Shown piece by piece: positions 57,428 through 64,000 of a DNA stretch of 64,000 bases. The stretch is from Adineta ricciae (Eukaryota; Rotifera; Eurotatoria; Adinetida; Adinetidae): contig CAJNOJ010000097.1 of the NCBI GenBank assembly GCA_905250025.1, positions 62,001-126,000 on the forward strand. The letters are read 5' to 3'. Below the pieces are notes generated by a model. That model was not told the origin of the DNA. It did not search any database and saw only the letters and a program-made list of their open reading frames with translations. The position numbers and the translations under genes are program-made. Numbering within the stretch: the first letter of the stretch is position 1; each line of letters opens with the position of its first letter.

Positions 57428-60400
57428 TTATTGGAGCCAATTACCATTAAGTCGAGCAAGAAGACGTGTCCAATGATTATCTGTCTTCTGCGCTGATGTT
57501 GATTGACGATCGGGAATGAAATCAGAAAAATAGTTGTTTGACTCAGCTCTGTTTTCGCGACGACTTAACGAATCGGTTTTCTCCTAAAACGACACCATAT
57601 TGTTGCCATGCCGATCCGAAATGGTTTCTTTTCCTTACGCTGCGTTCATTTTGTACGGTGTTGTAATCGTCGTTGTACACTCGCGATCCAGCTTGTAAAT
57701 GATGAGGTGTAGTAGGTGTACCATGAAGAACTAAACGGAAGCTCTCCAAGAAACCATAATTATCAGGATCATCGGTCTAAATCAATGACATACAGATACA
57801 GATCTGAAAATATAATTAAAACCATACATCATCCGCAATTTCAATAGCCCATACACCATTGGGATTCTCTCCCCAATTATGTACACTCATGAATGGCCAG
57901 TCTATAAATCCTTCTGTAGATTTATCTTGTTCACGTGCAGATAACAACGTCGTTTGGGTACCTAAATCAGAAGTTATGTCTCGAGAAACACACACGCACA
58001 CACGTTGTCCATCTCTACCCTGTGGACTAGTTATATTGATATTCAATGCACCACGACTTGTATAACTAATTGTGACGTAAAGTTCGATATGTTCAAGAAA
58101 ACGAATAACATTATGCTCCCCTTCACAACCAGTTACTTGGAAATCTAAGACGACTGGATGTTTATTGGCTATTTTTCTTTAATGAAAACAAGTCGAAAGT
58201 TTGGTGTGTTAACGTTAGTTTAACTTACTGAGCTTGAAGATTCACTGGTTGAATCTCACAGAAGCTTTTCTTGGGCACTGTGACCCAGTCTTTAGCTGCC
58301 TCTGTCAACGCTGCTGCATTAAGAAGACCAAAGCCAAATCGACTGTTAACCTTAAAAAAAATGTCACCCGTCGCTTTTTTCATTATAGTATGAGCATGAT
58401 TAACAGTGACGCATAGAAAGTACGCATGCATTCCAGAGACATTCTTTTCTTTACATTGTCTGAACAATTATTGATGATAGTCTCAGTGCAAATCTTTTCA
58501 GGTGCAAGAACTGATTAGTCTTTTAATGTCATAGATAGGAGCTGTCGATTCATAAAAACAAATATTTTATATTAGCAAAACCATTTCCATCTGATGCGAT
58601 GTGCCTATGTAAAGAACTTATCTTAACTAAAGAAAGTTTTATCTAATAAGTTGCCATAAGGTATGCACAACAAAGCGGAATAATCAAAGGAGCGAACCGG
58701 CAGTTATTTTTGACTCTGATGCATCGGTAGCAAATTGAACGGTAAGAAATAATTTATAACATACTTTAAAGCCGGCGCCATTTGTTGTCCAACCAGGATT
58801 GTGTGATAGTGGAGCATATTCCGAAGTCCATGCAACTAGATGTTGAACGTCACGCCATGTCAATTTCGGACTTGAATTATTTAAATAAAAGTGTGAATTT
58901 TCGAACAGAAAGAATATATAAATTAGTTACTTTGCTTCCAGGACTAGTGCAAATATGCCAGCTGCTAATGGTGCTGATGCTAAAACATGACATTGATTTA
59001 AACGGATACTGAAGTAAGTATACATACCTGATGTTCCCGTATGATCGTCTGTACATGAATCATACAGATCTGTTGTTGTCTGTATGAGTAAAATTCAATT
59101 TCAAAAAGGCAGGAAAAAACATTTCCTCTAACATACCACTTTCTGATCTTCATAAGCTCCAGATGAATAGGTTGTTGCCATCGTACTAGGACAATGTTCT
59201 GCATACCATGGCGATTGTTGATGTTCGGATACTGATGAAATCGATATTGTATAGATTGAGCCGGTGTAACCATCACAGCTAGATGTATATGAAGTTTTAC
59301 AAAAATTCGTGATAGATAATCGAACTAACTTGCAGTTGTCTTGTCGTCGTCCGCCATTTCCCGATGCCCAAACATAGATAGCACCCTTTCCATTTCGACC
59401 TTCAGTAACGCCTTTAACAAAAGCAGCAGCCGTTAAAGTACCTGGACCTTCTACCTAAGAAAGACGTTCGATTTTTATCAAATCCTATCCGTTGTCCTTA
59501 CTGTTCGTCCATCATCATTTGGTCCCCACGAAGCAGAATAGATATCCACATAATTATGATTAAATGTAATTGCTTCAGCTTCCACTCGATCGGTAACATG
59601 TCCATCTAACATTCGAATACCGCCAACTTTTGCATTATATCTAAACAATCATATAATAAACTATTCTTCTCAGACAACAATCTCGTTACTGACGCTATAC
59701 CAACACCACAAAAAGAATTATTAGCAACCATTGCAATTTCACCTGCACATCGAGTTCCATGTCTAGAATGAAAATTCTCTGCATATCCTTATGTTACATA
59801 GAGCCCAGCTAACCTATTCTCATTTGATGAGTCATATCGAGGAGATGGATCAGGATCATTATCGTTCAAATCATAACTTGCTTGCGGGTCGTAGTTTGCC
59901 AATATATCCGAATTATTCCATTCAAGACCATCGTCAAGTGTTGTAATCTTGATACCTTTGCCCGTATAACCTGCAGCCCATGTCGGTAAAACATGTAAAT
60001 CAAGTTTGGGTAAACGATTTGCATTTTCTAATCGTGTGTCTTTCTACAATCGGCGAAATTAAATATGGAATAGCATAGGAGTTGAATACTTACTAGGTAC
60101 CATTCTTTGTTCCATTTCGGATCTGAAAAGGCAACTGATCGATAGACTCGATCTTCCTGTGCCCGTTTGTCGACATAGTCTCGTTTCACTCGATTGCGAG
60201 ACTGTTGCTGTTCTGCCCAAGAAACTTTTTCATGTTTATTAAGTAGATTGGTTAAATCCGTTGTAGCACGTTTCGATCGTCGAGGAACGAACGGGTGCAC
60301 AAATAAATAGTAATTGTCAAAAATCTAACGAACAAAAACAAAAACTCTTCTCTAATTAAGACAAGAACAATGCTTTCCAACCTTTCGTTCGTTTTTCACA

Positions 60401-60585
60401 CCAAGTTCACTTGCTACCAGATCGGCAATATCATCTCCTTCATCGATTCGAACAACCCATTCATTCGCATGTTCCGGAATGAATTGTACATCGATATTAT
60501 CTTCCACGGTGGCAAAAGAAATATGTATAAAGCATAGGAATCCAAAGCAAAGAAGAACAAGGGTAAAAAATATTTCCATCGGCAT
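57428..60585 (-). CDS. Furin-like proprotein convertase without Cys-rich or membrane domain
   Basis: A multi-exon gene; the first exons are 60382-60585 and 60094-60324 and the last starts at about 57588. It has a signal peptide ([19 protein letters not shown]), a prodomain with two basic sites (RRSKR at 83-87 and RNRVKR ending at 116), and a subtilisin-like catalytic domain. Catalytic Asp182 is in TTLDDGLE, His in RHGTRCAGE, and Ser in [13 protein letters not shown]. The oxyanion residue is Asn in WASGNGGRR, which separates it from PC2 (Asp). A P domain follows, with [27 protein letters not shown] and [10 protein letters not shown]. After a short Asn/Ser-rich tail the protein ends [16 protein letters not shown]. 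Convertases cut prohormones and receptor precursors after paired basic residues. Furin's Cys-rich and membrane domains are absent, so it is probably secreted or stored in granules, like PC1/3 or PC4. Confidence 0.92.
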
Positions 60586-61007
60586 TCTGTTCGAAGTAAA
60601 ATATTCAAAATGTCATGTAATTCTTTCTTATTTTATACTTTGATATCACAGTTTTCTTTTCCCCGAAGAACGAGATTGTTAGTTTTTGTTGCTTTTTCTC
60701 TCTTGAGTTCTTCCTTTCTCACGTCCGTTGATATACCGAATGACGTCAACATTTTCTGTAATCGAGATGATAAAACAACAACTTAATGATTTTCACACTT
60801 TATTCACATATAATCAGAGCATTATTCTTTTATCAAACACACAATTCTGTAGATTTAATACACTCTTTTCATCAGAATTATATTTACATAGCCAAAAAGA
60901 AAAGCAATGACGATCGTTTGTTACCTAGTAAACAAAAAAAACTACGTATGATAGCGAGTCGTGCTCCGCATGAATAATCACTTCGAAAACTAAACGCCAC
61001 ACAAAGC
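60586..61007. other. Divergent promoter region
   Basis: 422 bp between the convertase (-) and the MAPEG-domain protein (+). Pyrimidine-rich near 60690-60720; no open frame of note. Confidence 0.45.
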
Positions 61008-61613
61008 ATGAAGGCAGACACAGAGGAGCAACGCATGCAAGGCGAAGTGAATGAGTTCAAAAAACAAGTGACACCAGAGATCGTTCTTTCGGCAATTTTT
61101 ACTTCTGTTTTAATTTTTCTAAGTTTATACGACTATTTACCATGGAAAATAGCTGACAATCAACATAAAAACCAGCTTTCATTCAAACGTCGTTGCATAT
61201 TTACATTACAACTGGTATTTTTCGATATTTTACCATTACTGATATGCATTGTCATCGTTTTCAATCGTCGACGACAAACCTATGCGATCAATCCAATGGA
61301 TCCACGAGGAGAAGAATCTGTGCGAGCTTTGAAAGGGATTCTACAAAACACCCTTGAACAGTTCATTGTTAAAGTGACACTTTCGTTTCTTCTCAGTATT
61401 GCTCTCTATTCCAATGAATTGATGCTACTACCAACATTTACTTTTCTCTTCCTTCTCGGACGACTCACTTTTGCATTTGGATATCCTGTTCATCGATCTT
61501 TCGGTATGACAATGAATTTTCTCAGTGTTATTCTTGTTACATGCCTAATCACCTATCGACTTCTGTTTCGACCTGTTCTATTCTCGCGATATATTTATTG
61601 GAAATCAAATTAG
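61008..61613 (+). CDS. MAPEG-domain membrane protein (TMEM79-like)
   Basis: A 201-residue intronless frame with four to five hydrophobic segments. After a polar N terminus, helix 1 is around EIVLSAIFTSVLIFLSL. A second helix (FTLQLVFFDILPLLICIVIV) follows a basic loop. The MAPEG region has the hallmark RALKGILQNTLEQFIVKV, where N-x-x-E-Q is the conserved glutathione-contact pattern of the family, and then LPTFTFLFLLGRLTFAFGYP and HRSFGMTMNFLSVILVT. This spacing resembles TMEM79 and prokaryotic MAPEG proteins rather than leukotriene C4 synthase. MAPEG proteins handle glutathione conjugates or eicosanoids; activity is not shown. Its stop codon TAG overlaps the stop codon of the opposite gene. 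Confidence 0.82.
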   Translation: MKADTEEQRMQGEVNEFKKQVTPEIVLSAIFTSVLIFLSLYDYLPWKIADNQHKNQLSFKRRCIFTLQLVFFDILPLLICIVIVFNRRRQTYAINPMDPRGEESVRALKGILQNTLEQFIVKVTLSFLLSIALYSNELMLLPTFTFLFLLGRLTFAFGYPVHRSFGMTMNFLSVILVTCLITYRLLFRPVLFSRYIYWKSN

Positions 61614-62124
61614 ACAAGATTCTCATCAAACATATCATCACTGTTATTTAAACTCGCTAATTTGGAACTCACATCTAGGACGCTCAAGGATTCATCGTCA
61701 ATACCTTCATCGAGACTGCTGTGTGTTTCGTCATAATCATCTTCATCTTCATCATTCAAATATACACCGTGTTTGTGTAAATCGCATATCAAATTTGTTA
61801 ATAATAATCTAAATCAGCACGAATTATTCGAAATTTTCGTTTAGATAGAGCAATGTCATCCTACCGTTTGGATCGAATGTTTTTCATGATGGATTCGGAT
61901 AGAATTAAATATGTGTTGTACGTATTCAAATTATTCGATGTTGGACTATTGTTCAACTCAGTCAAAGCCTGTTTGACATGTTCTTCTAAAAAATAAGAGA
62001 AATGACAAATGTTCCCTTCGTTTGATGTCAACGTACTGATCTGAAAATATTCGTCAACGTATTGATTATGTTCATTTTCTACTTGTCGAATTTGTTGAAG
62101 AAGCTCAGCAATGTTTTGCGCCAT
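61610..62124 (-). CDS. Small acidic coiled-coil-like protein
   Basis: Three exons (62037-62124, 61865-61985, 61610-61808) give 408 nt and 135 residues. The N-terminal half is helical (MAQNIAELLQQIRQVENEH, then HVKQALTELNN). The C-terminal part is acidic (DEDEDDYDETHSSLDEGIDD). The ATG at 62124 is preferred over an upstream ATG in the same frame because the exon then starts a compact helical protein. Phase is kept across both introns, each about 50 bp. No family was recognised. It is convergent with the MAPEG-domain gene; the last 3 bp of each coding region are shared on opposite strands. Confidence 0.65.
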
Positions 62125-62526
62125 GATCATTTGATTTGATGCAATGACTCGAATGTTTACCCTATATATGCATTTCTTCACAGAGAGAGAGAAAGAGGAA
62201 AAGGTGTGAATGACCGGCATGAATTGAAAATGAGTTGCATTGTAATCCGGAAGACAAGCTGCGCTTTGAACTTCTTCGCATTTTCAGCTGTTCTGACTGC
62301 TGATCTAATCGATGAATGATGCATAAAGAAAAAGTCGTATATAATTGCGAAAGCCGCCTTTGATACTCATTTATTAATTAGTTGTGAACATAGAATAGAG
62401 AACAGATTTGATTAATGATAATGAGAATCAGCAGAAAGTTCATCTGTTTGAAAAAGAATATTTCTTGAGTAAGTTCGTACACAAATTCGAATGCATAGAG
62501 AATCATTTTATTTGCAAAAGTTTCAG
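62125..62526. other. Intergenic spacer
   Basis: About 400 bp with no supported gene. Confidence 0.4.
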
Positions 62527-63150
62527 TTATCCAACACGTCTACCTTTAGGAAAGGTAGGATCAATCATACCGAAGCTAACAGTATGCAAGTGCGTATCAG
62601 TTCTAGCATCAGCTGGATGAAATGATGGATCTAAATATCTTCCGAGTTCACGAACGAAGTCTCGACAATTTCTTTTCATAGCATGATAAGTCTGAGCGGA
62701 ATAATCGCTCTTCATAGTATTTACTTTTTGAATAATTTGATTGAAAGTTTTTGTAGTAGAAAATCTATCATCATAGCGAACCTCGCAGTCATTTCCCATT
62801 ATTGTACCACAGACCATTGTGATGCCTCGCTCTTTCGGAAAATATTGAATAACAATTCCTTCTGCGCCATACTCGATTAGACTATAAAAGGTTTCGCCTT
62901 TAAGTAGCCATGCCCAATGTTTTTGGTTGAGAGCACTTCGGATAGCGCGTCCGAGAAATTCAATCTGGACAGGTGATCTCATTTCTCGCCATCCAGGAAT
63001 GCGTTGATCGAGATTCTCTTCATCCAAAAAGATAATAACATCATTGTGAGGTGCACGAGGATCAGAAGCACCACCCAAAATTCGACGTGAGGTTTCTGTT
63101 AACGAGCCAACTGTGCGGGATACCAATCCTGATGATGAGTTTGAACCCAT
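62527..63150 (-). CDS. Protein with N-myristoylation motif and His/Asn-Cys box (papain-fold-like)
   Basis: An intronless 207-residue frame. It starts MGSNSSSGL, where Gly2 with Ser6 fits the N-myristoylation consensus, suggesting membrane attachment. The central domain has HWAWLLKGETFYSLIEYGAE near residue 78-97 and, later, YHAMKRNCRDFVRELGRYLD. A His followed by an Asn-Cys-x-x-Phe-Val box is the arrangement of permuted papain-like (LRAT/NlpC-P60) enzymes, so an acyltransferase or hydrolase fold is possible. The strand between them (GIVIQYFPKERGITMVC) fits. Family membership is not established, and the fold could be unrelated. The start is set by the myristoylation motif and by the lack of an upstream in-frame ATG. 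Confidence 0.7.
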   Translation of the reverse strand: MGSNSSSGLVSRTVGSLTETSRRILGGASDPRAPHNDVIIFLDEENLDQRIPGWREMRSPVQIEFLGRAIRSALNQKHWAWLLKGETFYSLIEYGAEGIVIQYFPKERGITMVCGTIMGNDCEVRYDDRFSTTKTFNQIIQKVNTMKSDYSAQTYHAMKRNCRDFVRELGRYLDPSFHPADARTDTHLHTVSFGMIDPTFPKGRRVG

Positions 63151-63748
63151 AGTTGTTTACTGCTGCCTAGAATAGAAATTATTTTCATATTTCGACTCGA
63201 TATGAAGATTGCGTTCATCGTGCTTAAAAAAATTACATCACCATATCTGTATGAAGAAATGACGAAAAACAACACGTATACACGTATTGATCCGATGATG
63301 AAAATAATTATTATAATTTTTCATAGTTTTCAATGAAACGTTTCGACTGTATAAGAATTGAAGTGTGGATTGGGATTTTTCCAAGTGGAGGGTATAGAAT
63401 AAAACAAGCCAATGTTCCTAGATAACTCTCTAACGCTATTCATCCAGTGACGACGTGATGGTTTTTTCCTCTTGTATGAGTCATATCGTCTGTTGTTTTT
63501 TTCCTTGCTTGGAATCGTATATAACGTAACGTATTACTTCTTTCTTTCCTGCCGTCGCATCATTTTAACCTTAGTTTATCGCTTTAGTTACCCTTTTGTA
63601 TCTTGTGTCATTTTTTCGTCTGCAGATTTGAATTATATCATTGGAATAGATCATCATTCGAGTCGCAGTTTTATATCATAAGTAAAAGAAGTTAGTTTGA
63701 AATATAATCATTCATTTTCTAGACTTTTTTATTCATAGAAGGGATCCA
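63151..63748. other. Divergent promoter region
   Basis: About 600 bp between the minus-strand NC-box gene and the plus-strand hydrolase at the window edge. No supported gene. An acceptor-like CATAG at 63736-63740 just before the hydrolase ATG may end a 5' UTR intron. Confidence 0.4.
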
Positions 63749-64000
63749 ATGCAGGCGATACTTCGACATATTCTCTTTCCAGCGCCTTATCCACCTTTTC
63801 CTATATCGGACTCTGATAAAGACAAGGTGTTCTGGTTGCCAAATAACACAAATTCATCGCCTGTGCCATGCATACTTTTCTCACCTGAAGGCCCAGCAAA
63901 GTACTTTTTTATTTGGTGTCATGGAAATGGTGGTGATATGGGTAGTATGAGTTATACAGTAAAAACAATAAGTCACGAACTTAAAGCACATGCACTTATG
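63749..64000 (+). CDS. Alpha/beta hydrolase, N-terminal part (cut by window edge)
   Basis: An 84-codon open frame that runs off the window. It starts MQAILRHILFPAPYPPFP, passes WLPNNTNSSPVPCILFSPEG and reaches FFIWCHGNGGDMGSMSY. His-Gly-Asn-Gly-Gly-Asp-Met-Gly is the oxyanion-loop motif of ABHD17/ABHD13-type alpha/beta hydrolases (serine hydrolases acting on lipids or protein palmitoylation). The nucleophile elbow (GxSxG) would lie beyond the edge, so activity cannot be judged. The N-terminal cysteine cluster of ABHD17 is not present in the visible part. Confidence 0.7.
   Translation, partial: MQAILRHILFPAPYPPFPISDSDKDKVFWLPNNTNSSPVPCILFSPEGPAKYFFIWCHGNGGDMGSMSYTVKTISHELKAHALM

Noticed and set aside
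1-64000. CRISPR arrays, rRNA, transposons and telomeric repeats
   Set aside because: No spaced direct repeats, rRNA segments, terminal inverted repeats, reverse transcriptase or transposase motifs, or telomere-like arrays were seen.

Overview
The window is animal genomic DNA. Genes are split into many short exons by GT..AG introns that are mostly 45-60 bp, and intergenic DNA is AT-rich with simple repeats (CT/GA, AT, GT, CAA/CAG). The gene set is metazoan: KDM2, EFR3, TMEM38/TRIC, CD36 family, furin-type convertase, peptide GPCRs. An innexin (39 kb) points to an invertebrate protostome. Very small introns plus this gene density fit a rotifer, most likely bdelloid; that placement is inference. 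One 100-N assembly gap (5956-6055) and two single N bases (34888, 49891) are present. No transposon, viral remnant, CRISPR array or rRNA was recognised.

Layout. 0-2 kb: a small secreted-peptide precursor with two Phe-Trp-Lys-Arg sites (-) and a Q/Y/P-rich prion-like protein (+). 2.8-9.6 kb: a 13-exon KDM2 histone demethylase (-), with JmjC, CXXC and PHD but no F-box/LRR. 11.1-13.3 kb: CD36-family scavenger receptor (-). 15.1-18.1 kb: nitrilase-superfamily hydrolase and a TRIC channel (+). 18.4-23.4 kb: EFR3 (+), whose 1.7 kb intron contains a complete antisense GPCR gene. 26.4-30.6 kb: type I membrane protein and a neuromedin-U/CAPA-like GPCR (+). 30.7-32.5 kb: low-complexity protein, Pmp3-family proteolipid and gamma-glutamylcyclotransferase-like protein (-). 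33.4-34.7 kb: mitochondrial ribosomal protein uL3m (+). 34.8-36.0 kb: acidic/Q-rich protein (-); 36.5 kb: tRNA-Ile(AAT) (-). 38.3-41.6 kb: innexin and a CFAP107-like ciliary protein (+). 42.7-43.0 kb: small secreted peptide (-). 43.7-49.7 kb: about 12 C2H2 zinc fingers in one large gene (-). 51.6-54.7 kb: orphan GPCR and a secreted protein (-). 55.8-57.3 kb: tachykinin-receptor-like GPCR (+). 57.4-60.6 kb: furin-like convertase (-). 61.0-63.2 kb: MAPEG-domain protein (+), a small acidic protein and an N-myristoylation-motif protein (-). 63.7 kb to the edge: start of an alpha/beta hydrolase (+).

Gene models were built by hand: splice sites were chosen so that reading phase is kept across every junction and the product follows the family pattern. 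For KDM2, CD36, TRIC, EFR3, uL3m, innexin, CFAP107 and the tachykinin-type receptor the exon lengths add up to whole codons. A theme is peptide signalling: two candidate peptide precursors, four GPCRs and a processing convertase lie within 60 kb. This may be chance; nothing in the sequence shows that they act together.
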